A DNA stretch of 64,000 bases from Rhodoblastus sphagnicola (GTDB lineage: Bacteria > Pseudomonadota > Alphaproteobacteria > Rhizobiales > Beijerinckiaceae), in assembly GCF_002937075.1 (NCBI RefSeq), contig NZ_NHSJ01000039.1, forward strand, positions 1 to 64,000. Reading direction: 5' to 3'. Position 1 is the stretch's first letter. Each line of letters begins with the position of its first letter. The position numbers and the translations under genes were made by a program. The notes below the pieces were generated by a model. It worked only from the letters and a program-made list of their open reading frames with translations, searched no databases and was not told the origin of the DNA. Positions 52,951 to 62,610 of the stretch are shown here, one piece after another.

Positions 52951-53060
52951 GAAGCTTGCCTTTCTGTGAGCGCCGCGCCCGATGGCGAGCGGCGTTCGTC
53001 TTTCCGGCGCGGAGCCCTTCGAGCCCGGAGAAGGCCCGACGGATCTTTATCGAAGGCGGG
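52951..53060 (-). promoter_or_regulatory. Possible structured leader of the rpsF operon
   Basis: Read on the minus strand, the ~110 bases before rpsF contain a CCTTC...GAAGG stem with GGGCTC loop (near 53025-53045) and a longer GCCGC...GCGGC stem (near 52971-53000). Leaders of rpsF messages in many bacteria bind the S6:S18 complex for feedback. I cannot verify the conserved bulge here. Confidence 0.3.
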
Positions 53061-53574
53061 AACACGGGAAGACGGTTTGACCCGGAAAAAGTCGAAACCT
53101 GCGCAAAACCTTCCGTTCAGCCCCCGGCCGGAGGACGAAGCGGCGCTTATAGGGGAAAGGCGGAAAATTGCAAGCGCGGATCGCATTGCGAGTCCGCCGA
53201 CGAGGCGACTCGCCCACGCGCGAACCGCTCCGGCAGGCGAAGGCACTGTCCGCACGGGTTGGCTCCGATCAAACGGGTTCCGCGAAAGCGCTTCGCAATC
53301 CGGGCGCGAATCGTGCCTCAAAGCGGCATGTCCATAAATTGTGATGGAGAAACATGGAGTTCCCTGGAGTGGGTTCTGCGTCTCCTATGGTAACGCTCAA
53401 GTCGTCGCCTCTGACGTGCGGGGAATACGCTGAGGCGTGAAAGCAACAGTGGTCATAATAGCGAACGCTCGTTGGTAAGAGCGCTTGCGGACGTTCTGTG
53501 TATTGGATTAACTCGGTCATTGGATGCAACAAGGTCGCATTCTCATACTCGTTGATAGGAAAAGGTTTCCAGCC
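53061..53574. other. Intergenic region between rpsF and the outer-membrane protein gene
   Basis: No gene is evident in these 514 bases. A short minus-strand frame (53269-53532) has no family resemblance. The segment near 53380-53520 is lower in GC and probably carries the promoter of the barrel protein, but no clear pair was found. Confidence 0.55.
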
Positions 53575-54291
53575 ATGCGCAATATCCTTCTCTCGACGGT
53601 CGCGCTGAGCGCGATGGTCGGTTCGGCCCTGGCCGCCGACCTCCCCTCGTCAAAAGCCCCGCCCGTCTATGTGGCGCCGGCGCCCATCTTCAGCTGGACC
53701 GGCTTGTACATCGGTGTCGAAGGCGGCGGCGATTTCCGCCAGTACAAGGACCGCTTGGGCGCCGTCACGATCGACAAGGACGCCGGCCTCATCGGTGGCG
53801 TGATCGGCTATAACTGGCAGACCGGCGGCTATTTCGGCATCAACAACCTCGTGCTCGGCCTCGAAGGCGATGCGGCGGCGGTGCTCGGCGGCAGCAAGGC
53901 CTTCACGACAAACGGCAATCCGATCGTCAACGACACCTTCAATTCCAACTATGCCGCCGCCATTCGCGGCCGCATCGGTATCCCGGCCTGGGATCGCGCG
54001 TTGCTCTACGTCGCGGGCGGCGTCGCGTTCGGCGACGCCAAGGTGCGCACGACCGTGGGCTCCGTCACCAACGACCGCGTGGGCTACACCATTGGCGCCG
54101 GCGTCGATTACGCCTTCACCCCCAACTGGATCGCCCGCCTCGAATATCGCTACGTCGATCTCGGCAGGGAGAATTATACCAACGTCGACTTCGGCGGCAG
54201 AGACCGCCTCGAAGTCACCTCGCACCAGGTGCTGGGCGCCCTGATCTACAAGTTCGGCGCGCCGGAAACCGCGGTCGTCGCCAAATACTGA
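53575..54291 (+). CDS. Outer-membrane beta-barrel protein (Omp25/RopB-like)
   Basis: This 238-residue protein has a signal peptide (MRNILLSTVALSAMVGSALA, cleavage after ALA-AD) and a Pro-rich lead, SSKAPPVYVAPAPIFSWTGLYIGVEGGG. Alternating strands follow, ending LIYKFGAPETAVVAKY, the typical pattern of the small eight-stranded Omp25/opacity-type porins of Hyphomicrobiales. These are abundant surface proteins with structural or adhesive roles. ATG 53575 starts the signal peptide; an upstream start at 53524 would precede it without similarity. It is transcribed alone. Confidence 0.88.
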   Translation: MRNILLSTVALSAMVGSALAADLPSSKAPPVYVAPAPIFSWTGLYIGVEGGGDFRQYKDRLGAVTIDKDAGLIGGVIGYNWQTGGYFGINNLVLGLEGDAAAVLGGSKAFTTNGNPIVNDTFNSNYAAAIRGRIGIPAWDRALLYVAGGVAFGDAKVRTTVGSVTNDRVGYTIGAGVDYAFTPNWIARLEYRYVDLGRENYTNVDFGGRDRLEVTSHQVLGALIYKFGAPETAVVAKY

Positions 54292-54470
54292 AGACTTCCG
54301 CTTGCCCTTGCCCGCGCTCCGGCGAGGGCGAGGGCGTCACGCCGCCATCGACCGGCCCGTTCTCCCCTTGGCTGATCGACGCGGTCGCCATCCGTTCCTG
54401 ACCGATGGCGCAAAGGTTCGGCGACCGGCATGATGCCCGCCGGCGCCGGCATAAGCGAAGCGCACAGACT

Positions 54471-56861
54471 TCAACCCGACCCTCGCGGCCGGGTTTTTTC
54501 ATCCGGCTTGCCGGCTTTCGCCCGCGGCCCCCGGCGCGCGCGGCGCGCCATGGGATCGACCAGGGAGTCGGCCATCTCCTTCAGCAAGATCAAGCCGATC
54601 TCGTCCGCCGGCGCCGGCTGGCTGAAATAATAGCCCTGCGCCCCGGACACGCCCAAGGCGCGCAGGGCTTGCAACTGTTCGGCGGTTTCGACCCCCTCGG
54701 CCACCACGGTCATGTTCAGGTCGGCGCCGATGGCGTTGACGGCGCGGATGATGCTCACCGCCTTGGAATTGCGCGGCAAGGTCACGTCGCGGACGAAACT
54801 CTGGTCCACCTTGACCTTGTCGAAGGTGAAATCGTTGAGATAGCTCAGCGAGGAATAGCCGGTTCCGAAATCGTCGAGCGCGATATGGACGCCGAGCGCG
54901 TGCAGCCGGTTGAGCTTTGTCATCACCTCGGCGTGATTGCCGACCAGGATGGATTCGGTGATTTCCAGCTCCAGGCGCTCGGCCGGCAGCCCGGTGCGCG
55001 CCAACGCCTCGCGCACGGTAGCCTCAAGGTCGCCGCGATCGAACTGCGCCGCCGAGAGATTGACGGCGATGCGCACATGCGCGGGCCAGTTCAGCGCGTC
55101 GCGGCAGGCGCGGTCGAGCGCGTAGGCGCCGATCTCGACAATGACGCCGGTCTCTTCGGCGATGGGAATGAATTCCGCCGGCGAGACCACGCCGAAGCCC
55201 GGATGGGTCCAGCGCAACAGGGCCTCCACCGCCGTCGCGCGCCCATCCTTCAGGGCGACGATCGGTTGATAGGCCAGCGAAAGCTCGGCGTTGGCCAGCG
55301 CGTCGCGCAGGGCGACGCCGAGCTGGCGGCGGCGGCGCACCGCCAGCGCCATGTCCTCGACGAAGAACTTGACGGCGCCGCGCCCGGAGGCCTTGGCGTC
55401 GTAAAGCGCCATGTCCGCCGCCTTGAGCAGGGAGGTGGCGTCGTGGTCGTGGGCGTCTTCGGGAAAGATCGCCGCGCCGGCGCTGGCGCCGATGCGGACG
55501 CTCTTGCCCTCGATTTCGTAGGGCGCGCTGACGGCGCGGACCACGCAGGCGCCGATCTTGGCGACGGTGGCGCGCCGCGCGGCTTCGAGCAGGATGACGA
55601 ATTCGTCGCCGCCGAATCGTGCGACGAAGCCCCGCGCGCCGATCACGTCGCGCATGCGCGCGGCGGCCTCCGCCAGCAGCAGGTCGCCGACATGATGGCC
55701 ATAGGCGTCGTTGACCTCCTTGAAACGGTCGAGATCGACCGACAGCAGGCTGAAGCCGTCGCCGCCGGCCGCCGCGCCAATGGTCCGGTCGAGCATTTCG
55801 CCCAGATACGCCCGGTTGGGCAGGCCGGTGACCGGATCGAACCGCGCCATGCGCTGAATATTCTGTTCGGCCTCGTGCTCGGCGGTGACGTCGGCGACGG
55901 TGATCACCGAGCCCTCCGCCATGGGCTGGCGGGAAAAGGCCAGGATGCGCCCGTCGACCAGGCGCCATTGGTCCTCGGAGCTTCCCGCGCCCGCGAAAAA
56001 TTCGGCGAGCGCGGCCGGCGCCGTGTCGCCGATCACCCGTGGCGCGACATAGGTCTCGATCAGCGCCTCGACCGGCAGATCGACGGCGGCGGCCGGGAGG
56101 CCGAACAAGTCGGAAAAAATCTGGTTGGCCACGAGCACCCGGCCGTCGCGGTCGAGCATCACCAGCCCGCGCGCCATATTGTTCAGCGCGGTGTCGAACC
56201 TTTCCGCGACATCCTCGGCGGCGCGGCGCGCCAGCAGCATGGAGACCATGGTGCCGTGCAGGGAGCGCGTGGTGTCGCGCAAATGCCGCATCAGGGCCAG
56301 GCTCATCAGGATGGCGAACCAGGAGATGGCGCCGCCGTTGGCCGCCATGGCCGCGCAAAAGCTGCTGATGATCACGCCCGACTGGAGCGCGACGGCGCGC
56401 GGAGAGCCGCAGGCGCGTCCGGGCGCGCTGACGAGAAAGATCAAGCCGGCCGCGACGACGATCTGTCGGAACGGCTCGCCGCCGGGCAGGACCAGCACGA
56501 ACCCTTGCACCAGGGCGAGCGTCACGGCGAACGGGCCGGTGGCGGCGATATAGCGTCGCTCGCTGGCCTGGACCTCCTCCGTGCTCGAGAGCGGCGCCGC
56601 CGCGTCCCTGATGCGGCGCCAGCAGGAGATTTCGACGGCGATCCGCAAAACGCTCGCCGCGAGGAGAAGCGCGCTGCTCGCCTTGATGGCGACGGCGTCG
56701 GCGCACAGCATCATGAAGAGGCCGAGCAGGGCGTAGGCGAGGACATTGGCGCCATTGCGCGCGGCGGATTCGAACAGCGAGACGATCAACGCCCGATAGA
56801 CGGGCAGGGGCATGTCGCGGTCCGGCGCGGCGCTGCTGGAAAATCTGAACAAAGCCATCAT
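54471..56861 (-). CDS. Membrane PAS-GGDEF-EAL protein
   Basis: This protein of about 796 residues has an N-terminal membrane region with roughly six hydrophobic segments (residues ~20-200), then a PAS-like domain (ERFDTALNNMARGLVMLDRDGRVLVANQIF near 220-250). The GGDEF domain has intact RFGGDEF near 418 and the EAL domain has EALLRWTHPGF, NLSAAQF, ELEITES, ALDDFGTGYSS and AEGVET, all catalytic positions present. No RxxD inhibitory site is seen. It probably both makes and degrades cyclic di-GMP. Adjacent ATGs at 56861/56858 and one at 56891 are the likely starts; the frame upstream is antisense to fabD and fabG. Confidence 0.88.
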   Translation of the reverse strand: MMALFRFSSSAAPDRDMPLPVYRALIVSLFESAARNGANVLAYALLGLFMMLCADAVAIKASSALLLAASVLRIAVEISCWRRIRDAAAPLSSTEEVQASERRYIAATGPFAVTLALVQGFVLVLPGGEPFRQIVVAAGLIFLVSAPGRACGSPRAVALQSGVIISSFCAAMAANGGAISWFAILMSLALMRHLRDTTRSLHGTMVSMLLARRAAEDVAERFDTALNNMARGLVMLDRDGRVLVANQIFSDLFGLPAAAVDLPVEALIETYVAPRVIGDTAPAALAEFFAGAGSSEDQWRLVDGRILAFSRQPMAEGSVITVADVTAEHEAEQNIQRMARFDPVTGLPNRAYLGEMLDRTIGAAAGGDGFSLLSVDLDRFKEVNDAYGHHVGDLLLAEAAARMRDVIGARGFVARFGGDEFVILLEAARRATVAKIGACVVRAVSAPYEIEGKSVRIGASAGAAIFPEDAHDHDATSLLKAADMALYDAKASGRGAVKFFVEDMALAVRRRRQLGVALRDALANAELSLAYQPIVALKDGRATAVEALLRWTHPGFGVVSPAEFIPIAEETGVIVEIGAYALDRACRDALNWPAHVRIAVNLSAAQFDRGDLEATVREALARTGLPAERLELEITESILVGNHAEVMTKLNRLHALGVHIALDDFGTGYSSLSYLNDFTFDKVKVDQSFVRDVTLPRNSKAVSIIRAVNAIGADLNMTVVAEGVETAEQLQALRALGVSGAQGYYFSQPAPADEIGLILLKEMADSLVDPMARRARRGPRAKAGKPDEKTRPRGSG

Positions 56862-57131
56862 GCCGGACCCGAGAGTTGATCGTTCCGCCATCGGCGGGGC
56901 GCTGAACTTCTGACATGAAGCGAGAAAAGGCCGGAGGACCCCCGGCGCGGCGCCGGTCGTCATGACCGCGCGCCGCGTGACAAAAGATTCTGTGCGCGAG
57001 GGATGAAAATTGCGTGTACGGCGGGGTTGGTCGCGCATTCGGTCAAAAAGCCGCGCCGCCCGCGCCTTGACAGGCGCCATTACCGGCGTCAAATGCCCGC
57101 GTTCCTGATTAACGGCTTTGGAGAGTCGTCG

Positions 57132-58082
57132 ATGTCCGTCGCATTCGTCTTCCCCGGCCAAGGGTCCCAGGCCATCGGCATGGGCAAGGCCTTGTTCGAG
57201 GCTTATCCCGCCTCGCGCGCTGTTTTTGAAGAGGTTGACGACGCATTGGGCGAAAAACTCTCCGCCCTGATGTTTCAAGGCGACGCCGCGCAATTGCAAC
57301 TGACCGCCAACGCACAGCCGGCGCTGATGGCGGTGAGCCTCGCCGCCTTGCGCGCGCTGGAAAGCGAAAAGGGCGTGAACCTCGCCCGCGACGCCAAATA
57401 TGTCGCGGGACATTCGCTCGGCGAATATTCGGCTTTGGCCGCGGCCAGCGCGCTCAACATCGCCGACGCCGCCCGCCTGCTGCGCCTGCGCGGTTCGGCC
57501 ATGCAGAAGGCGGTTCCGGTGGGCGAGGGCGCCATGGCGGCGCTGCTCGGCGCCACGCCGGAACAGGCCGAAAAGATCGCGGCCGAGGCGGCGGCGGCCT
57601 CCGGCGGCCTGTGCCAGCTCGCCAATGACAATGGCGGCGGCCAGATCGTGGTCTCCGGCGCGAAACTCGCGGTGGAGGCGGCGATCGAGATCGCCCGGGC
57701 CAACGGAATCAAGCGCGCCATGCTGCTGCCGGTGTCCGCCCCGTTCCATTGCGCGTTGATGCAGCCGGCGGCGGAAGCCATGCGGGCGGCGCTGGCCGAG
57801 ACGGTCATCAACAAGCCGGTGGTCGAGGTCGTGGCCAATGTCACGGCGGCGCCGGTGTCCGATCCCGAGGAAATCAAGAAACTGCTGGTGGCCCAGGTCT
57901 GCGGCGCGGTGCGCTGGCGCGAATGCATGGGTTTCATGCACAAGGCGGGTGTGGACCTGTTCGTGGAAGTCGGCGCGGGCAAGGTTTTGGCCGGTCTGGT
58001 CAAGCGCACGGCGGAGGGCGCGCGTTCGCTCAATGTTAGCGCGCCGGTTGAGGTCGAGAATTTCAGCCTTTCCGAGGCTTGA
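57132..58082 (+). CDS. fabD: Malonyl-CoA:ACP transacylase
   Basis: This 316-residue enzyme has VFPGQGSQAIGMG at the start, the catalytic Ser in GHSLGEYSALAAA near residue 94, and the His-containing PVSAPFHCALMQPAAEAM near 200. It loads malonyl groups from CoA onto ACP for fatty acid synthesis. ATG 57132 places the GQGSQ motif at the standard position. It is the first of the set fabD-fabG-acpP-fabF-mltG-yicC-gmk, all on the plus strand. Confidence 0.96.
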   Translation: MSVAFVFPGQGSQAIGMGKALFEAYPASRAVFEEVDDALGEKLSALMFQGDAAQLQLTANAQPALMAVSLAALRALESEKGVNLARDAKYVAGHSLGEYSALAAASALNIADAARLLRLRGSAMQKAVPVGEGAMAALLGATPEQAEKIAAEAAAASGGLCQLANDNGGGQIVVSGAKLAVEAAIEIARANGIKRAMLLPVSAPFHCALMQPAAEAMRAALAETVINKPVVEVVANVTAAPVSDPEEIKKLLVAQVCGAVRWRECMGFMHKAGVDLFVEVGAGKVLAGLVKRTAEGARSLNVSAPVEVENFSLSEA

Positions 58083-58094
58083 GGAGAGTTTCTT

Positions 58095-58832
58095 ATGTTT
58101 GACTTGAACAATCGGGTCGCTCTGGTCACCGGCGCCAGCGGCGGCCTCGGCGCGGCGATCGCCCGCGCGCTGCACAAGCAAGGGGCGAAAGTCGTGCTGT
58201 CGGGCACCCGTCGCGAGGCGCTGGACGCGCTGGCCGCCGAGTTGGGCGCGGGCGCCTTCGTCGTCCCCTGCAATCTTTCCGACAGCGCCAGCGTGGAAAA
58301 ACTGATCCCCGAGGCCGAGGCGGCGGCGGGTCCGATCGACATTCTGGTGAACAACGCCGGGGTGACGCGCGACGGCCTGTTCATGCGCATGAAGGACGAC
58401 GACTGGTCGACCGTCCTCACCGTCAACCTCGAATCGGCCTTCCGCCTGTGCCGCGCGGCGGTCAAGGGCATGATGAAGCGCCGCTTCGGCCGCATCATCA
58501 ACATCACCTCGGTGGTCGGCGTCACCGGCAACCCCGGACAGGCCAATTACTGCGCCTCGAAAGCCGGGCTGATCGGCATGAGCAAGGCGCTGGCCGCCGA
58601 GATCGCCGCGCGCGGCATCACCGTCAATTGCGTGGCGCCCGGCTTCATCGCCAGCCCGATGACGGATGTCCTCAACGACAAGCATAAGGAGTCGATCCTC
58701 GGAGCGATTCCCAAGGGCGAAATGGGCAAGGGCGACGACATCGCCTCGGCCTGCGTCTATCTGGCGAGCGAGGAGGCCGGCTACGTCACCGGCCAGACGC
58801 TGCATGTCAACGGCGGAATGGCCATGATTTGA
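58095..58832 (+). CDS. fabG: 3-oxoacyl-ACP reductase
   Basis: This 245-residue SDR enzyme has TGASGGLGAAIARALH near residue 12, NNAGVTRDGLFMRM near 86 and the catalytic Ser-Tyr-Lys set in ITSVVGVTGNPGQANYCASKAGLIG (residues ~136-160). It ends GQTLHVNGGMAMI. It reduces 3-oxoacyl-ACP with NADPH. It starts 13 bases after the fabD stop. A hairpin (58841-58862) follows before acpP. Confidence 0.96.
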   Translation: MFDLNNRVALVTGASGGLGAAIARALHKQGAKVVLSGTRREALDALAAELGAGAFVVPCNLSDSASVEKLIPEAEAAAGPIDILVNNAGVTRDGLFMRMKDDDWSTVLTVNLESAFRLCRAAVKGMMKRRFGRIINITSVVGVTGNPGQANYCASKAGLIGMSKALAAEIAARGITVNCVAPGFIASPMTDVLNDKHKESILGAIPKGEMGKGDDIASACVYLASEEAGYVTGQTLHVNGGMAMI

Positions 58833-58840
58833 AAGAGTTG

Positions 58841-58862
58841 CGCCGCAGCCGTCGCTGCGGCG
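58841..58862 (+). promoter_or_regulatory. Hairpin between fabG and acpP
   Basis: CGCCGCAGC-CGTC-GCTGCGGCG forms a perfect 9-bp stem nine bases after the fabG stop. There is no T-run behind it, so it may stabilise or punctuate the message rather than end it; acpP is usually expressed far above fabG. Confidence 0.6.
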
Positions 58863-59060
58863 TCAAACGGGGGAAGGGGCCTCGCAATCCGAGCGGAAGT
58901 ATGTTAGCAAGCCTCGGTTTGTGCGTTCCAGCGTGAAACAGCGTCCAGCCGCCAAAACTGTTCGGCCGCCCGCGAATCGCGTCCAAGAACCCGTCCGTCC
59001 CCGCGCCTGGCTTGATTACCCGGCGCGACCCAAGCCAAAGAGTAAACAGGGAAGCTAAAA

Positions 59061-59303
59061 ATGAGCGATGTCGCCGAGCGCGTGAAAAAGATTGTCATCG
59101 AACACCTCGGCGTTGACGCCGACAAGGTGATCGACAGCGCCAATTTCATCGACGACCTGGGCGCGGACTCGCTCGACACCGTCGAACTGGTCATGGCCTT
59201 CGAGGAAGAATTCGGCGTGGAAATTCCCGACGAATCGGCCGAGGGCATCGTGACCGTCGGCGATGCGGTGAAGTTCCTGGAAAAGGCCACCGCCAAAGCC
59301 TGA
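59061..59303 (+). CDS. acpP: Acyl carrier protein
   Basis: This 80-residue, highly acidic protein begins [24 protein letters not shown]. It has the phosphopantetheine attachment Ser in the DSL motif of [20 protein letters not shown] near residue 38. It carries growing acyl chains and is activated by AcpS, encoded at 25.4 kb. It lies 228 bases after fabG, leaving room for its own promoter, as is usual for this heavily expressed gene. Confidence 0.97.
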   Translation: MSDVAERVKKIVIEHLGVDADKVIDSANFIDDLGADSLDTVELVMAFEEEFGVEIPDESAEGIVTVGDAVKFLEKATAKA

Positions 59304-59455
59304 CGGGCAAGGCCTGAGCGGCAAGGCCCTGATTGGGTTGACGCCTCGCTAAGGTACAACTCGCGCGCGACGGCCGAACCGCTCGCGCGCGAATGGCGTC
59401 CGACGCCGCTTTCGCCTGCGCTGTGACGCGGCGGATCAGAGATTCCGAGGGAGCA

Positions 59456-60727
59456 ATGCGCAGGGTCGTCGTTACGGGATTGGGCATGGTTTCGCCGCTG
59501 GCCTGCGGCGTGGAGCAAAGCTGGAAGCGCCTGCTGGCCGGCGAGAGCGGCGCCGCCAGGATCGAGGGGTTCGAGGCCTCCGATCTTGCGTGCCAGGTGG
59601 CGATGCAGGTGCCGCGCCCAGGCCGGGCCAAGGCCAACTCGGACGCGTTCAACGCCGACGAGTGGATGGAGCCCAAGGAACAGCGCAAGGTCGATGATTT
59701 CATCATCTTCGGCGTCGCCGCCGCCCGCCAGGCGTTGAAAGACGCCGACTGGGCGCCGAAAACCTATCAGGACCAGATCGAGACCGGCGTGCTGATCGGC
59801 TCCGGCATCGGCGGCCTGGGCGGCATCAACGAGACCTCGCTGCTGTTGCAGGAGAAGGGCCCGCGCCGCGTGTCGCCGTTCTTCGTGCCTGGACGCCTGA
59901 TCAATCTGATCGGCGGCCATGTCTCGATCGAACATCAGTTGAAAGGCCCGAATCACGCCGTCGTCACGGCCTGCTCGACCGGCACCCACGCCATCGGCGA
60001 CGCCGCGCGCCTGATCATGCTCGGCGACGCCGAGGTGATGGTGGCGGGCGGCGCCGAATCGGCGCTCAACCGCATCGGCATCGCCGGGTTCTGCGCCTGC
60101 AAGGCTCTGGCCACCGCCTTCAACGACAATCCCACGGCGGCCTCGCGCCCCTATGACCGCGACCGCGACGGTTTCGTCATGGGCGAGGGCGCCGGCTGCG
60201 TGGTGCTGGAGGAAATGGAGCACGCCCAGCGGCGCGGCGCGCGGATTTACGCCGAAGTCATCGGCTACGGCATGTCCGGCGACGCCTATCACATCACCGC
60301 CCCGGCGGAAGACGGCGACGGCGCCTATCGCTGCATGCGGGCCGCCCTGAAGCGCGCGGGACTCACCCCCGCCGACATCGATTATGTCAACGCCCACGGC
60401 ACCTCGACCATGGCCGACGGCATCGAGTTGCGCGCGGTCGAGCGCGTGGTCGGCGAAGCCGCCGCCACCATTTCCATGTCCTCGACCAAGAGTTCGGTCG
60501 GCCATTTGCTCGGCGCGGCCGGCGCGGTGGAGGCGATTTTCTCCGTTCTGGCGATCCGCGACCAGATAGCGCCGGCGACGCTCAATCTCGACAATCCCGC
60601 GTTCGAGACGGCGATCGACCTCGTGCCGCACACGCCGCGCAAGCGCAAGATCGACGTCGCCCTGTCGAACAGCTTCGGCTTCGGCGGCACAAACGCCTCG
60701 CTGGTGTTGAGACGTTTCGAAGGTTGA
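59456..60727 (+). CDS. fabF: 3-oxoacyl-ACP synthase II
   Basis: This 423-residue ketosynthase has MRRVVVTGLGMVSPL at the start, the nucleophile Cys in VVTACSTGTHAIGDAARLI near residue 169, and the two catalytic histidines in DYVNAHGTSTMADGIE near 311 and SVGHLLGAAGAVEAI near 347. It ends SFGFGGTNASLVLRRFEG. It elongates fatty acyl chains by two carbons. ATG 59456 follows GAGGGAGC; the frame extends upstream to 59393 without similarity. A short region separates it from acpP. Confidence 0.96.
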   Translation: MRRVVVTGLGMVSPLACGVEQSWKRLLAGESGAARIEGFEASDLACQVAMQVPRPGRAKANSDAFNADEWMEPKEQRKVDDFIIFGVAAARQALKDADWAPKTYQDQIETGVLIGSGIGGLGGINETSLLLQEKGPRRVSPFFVPGRLINLIGGHVSIEHQLKGPNHAVVTACSTGTHAIGDAARLIMLGDAEVMVAGGAESALNRIGIAGFCACKALATAFNDNPTAASRPYDRDRDGFVMGEGAGCVVLEEMEHAQRRGARIYAEVIGYGMSGDAYHITAPAEDGDGAYRCMRAALKRAGLTPADIDYVNAHGTSTMADGIELRAVERVVGEAAATISMSSTKSSVGHLLGAAGAVEAIFSVLAIRDQIAPATLNLDNPAFETAIDLVPHTPRKRKIDVALSNSFGFGGTNASLVLRRFEG

Positions 60728-60811
60728 GACGTCCCCTCGTTTTCGCCACATTAACCATTGACTGTGCTAAGCTGCCGGCCAAATGGTCGGTAGCAGTGGT
60801 GATGGTTCGGA

Positions 60812-62509
60812 ATGAGCGAAAACGTTGAACCCACGGGCGAGGATAAGCCGGCCGACGACAGCTTCGGCCCGGTCTCGCGCCGCTCGAGTCAGGATTCCGC
60901 CGCGCGCCGCATCGCGCGGGGTTCGAGCGCAACGCCAGGCTCCAATGCGGCAAGGCCCGACAGCGCCCCGCCGCCGCCGAGGAAGAAGAAGCGCTCCGGC
61001 ATGCTGGCGGCGATTTCCGGGGTGATGACCTTCCTGCTGGTCGCCGCCGTGATCGCCGGACTGGGCGTGGTGATGGCCAGCCGCGGCGCGCGGTCGCCGG
61101 GGCCGCTTACGGCGGACCGGGTGGTGGTGATCCCGCAAGGCGCCGACGCCGACGAGATCTCGCAGATCCTGGTCGACCAGGGCGTGATCGACAGCCGGCT
61201 GTCCTTCGCCATCGTGCTGTCGATCGAGGGCCTGCGCGGCAAGCTCAAGGCCGGCGAATACCTGTTCAGGCAGGGCGGTTCGCTCCAGGAGGCCATCGAC
61301 GCCATCGTGCAGGGCCGCGCCATCCTGCACACGCTGACCATTCCCGAGGGCCTGACCAGCCAGCAGATCGTCGACAAGGTGCGCGGCGACGACTCGCTGG
61401 CCGGCGACATCCGCGAAATTCCGCGCGAGGGCGCGCTGCTGCCGGAAACCTACAAGTTCCAGCGCGGCGACACCCGCGACAAATTGTTGCAGAAGATGGC
61501 GCGCGACCACAAGGCGCTGGTGGAGGAGATCTGGCGGCGCCGCAATTCCGACCTGCCGCTGACTTCGCCGACCGACATGGTGACGCTGGCCTCGATCGTC
61601 GAAAAGGAGACGGGACGCGCCGACGAGCGCCCGCGCGTGGCCTCGGTCTTCCTCAACCGCCTGCGCAAGCACATGCGGCTGCAATCGGACCCGACCGTGG
61701 TCTATGGCCTCGTCGCCGGGCAGGGGCCGCTCGGCCGCACGCTGACCCGCGACGACCTCGAATCGCGCACGCCCTACAACACCTACGTCATCGACGGCCT
61801 GCCGCCCGGCCCGATCGCCAATCCCGGCCGCGCGGCGCTGGAGGCGGTCGCCAATCCCTCGCGCACGGCCGACCTTTACTTCGTCGCCGACGGAACCGGC
61901 GGCCATGTCTTCGCCGAGACGCTCGACGTCCACAACAAGAACGTGCAGCGCTGGCGGCAGTTGGACCCGAACCACAAGCGCGACGAGCGCGGCGAAATTT
62001 ATCGCTCGCCCTATGGCGCTCCGGCGACCGGCCTGGCGGACACGCGCCTGCCGGCGCCCAGCCTGCGCCGCGAGGCGGCCGCGCTGGCCCGTCTGGCGCC
62101 CGGCTTGCCGAACGCGCCGCCCGCGCCCCGGCGCGTTGGCGAACTCGCCTTGGCGCATGGCGTGGCGCCGCGCATCGAATCCGGCGATGACAGCTACGCC
62201 GACGCCCAGATGGGCGGCGTCACCAAGGCGGAAAACCTGCTCGACGGGCCGGCGGAGGAACTCAGCTCGGCTGGCGCCGCGTCCCGGCGCACCGCGGCCA
62301 ATCTGCTTGACGGAGCGGCCGAACCGGTTGACGGCTCCATGGCGTTTTCGCCGGCGCCGCAGGCCGGCGCCATGGCGCCCAATGGCAAGCCGCGCGTCTA
62401 CGACGCCTCCGCCGGCACGGCGCTCGACCCGCTGCTCGACAAGAGCTGGGATCTCAACAGCGCCAAGACGGTGGACACCAGTTCGCCGTTCGGCAAGGCC
62501 GGGAAATAA
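60812..62509 (+). CDS. mltG: Endolytic murein transglycosylase MltG
   Basis: This 565-residue inner-membrane protein has a charged Pro-rich cytoplasmic lead, then one transmembrane segment (residues ~70-90, MLAAISGVMTFLLVAAVIAGLG). The LysM-like and YceG domains follow with TLASIVEKETGRADERPRVASVFLNRLR near 255-281, containing the catalytic Glu, and QSDPTVVYGL near 290. It cleaves nascent glycan strands and limits their length. The C-terminal ~150 residues are a low-complexity Ala/Pro-rich tail seen in alphaproteobacterial MltG. It follows fabF in the conserved cluster. Confidence 0.94.
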   Translation: MSENVEPTGEDKPADDSFGPVSRRSSQDSAARRIARGSSATPGSNAARPDSAPPPPRKKKRSGMLAAISGVMTFLLVAAVIAGLGVVMASRGARSPGPLTADRVVVIPQGADADEISQILVDQGVIDSRLSFAIVLSIEGLRGKLKAGEYLFRQGGSLQEAIDAIVQGRAILHTLTIPEGLTSQQIVDKVRGDDSLAGDIREIPREGALLPETYKFQRGDTRDKLLQKMARDHKALVEEIWRRRNSDLPLTSPTDMVTLASIVEKETGRADERPRVASVFLNRLRKHMRLQSDPTVVYGLVAGQGPLGRTLTRDDLESRTPYNTYVIDGLPPGPIANPGRAALEAVANPSRTADLYFVADGTGGHVFAETLDVHNKNVQRWRQLDPNHKRDERGEIYRSPYGAPATGLADTRLPAPSLRREAAALARLAPGLPNAPPAPRRVGELALAHGVAPRIESGDDSYADAQMGGVTKAENLLDGPAEELSSAGAASRRTAANLLDGAAEPVDGSMAFSPAPQAGAMAPNGKPRVYDASAGTALDPLLDKSWDLNSAKTVDTSSPFGKAGK

Positions 62510-62610
62510 ACCCTCGGGCATAATAAAAGGGTTTGCTGGACGCGGCGGGTTTATTTCGCCGCCCACCTGCATTATGGCAGGCGCGACGCCTCTCCAATCC
62601 CGGACACTCC

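Noticed and set aside
53269-53532. 87-codon minus-strand frame upstream of the outer-membrane protein
   Set aside because: No ribosome site, no family resemblance, and it lies across the expected promoter region.
56862-58805. Minus-strand extension of the second GGDEF-EAL frame to a 1444-codon reading frame
   Set aside because: The extra part lies antisense to fabD and fabG, which have clear family motifs; the extension has no family resemblance and is a product of high GC content.
58841-58862. Terminator between fabG and acpP
   Set aside because: The stem is strong, but no T-run follows; called only a hairpin.
58904-60751. 615-codon minus-strand frame opposite acpP and fabF
   Set aside because: acpP and fabF are unmistakable on the plus strand; the antisense product lacks any recognisable domain.
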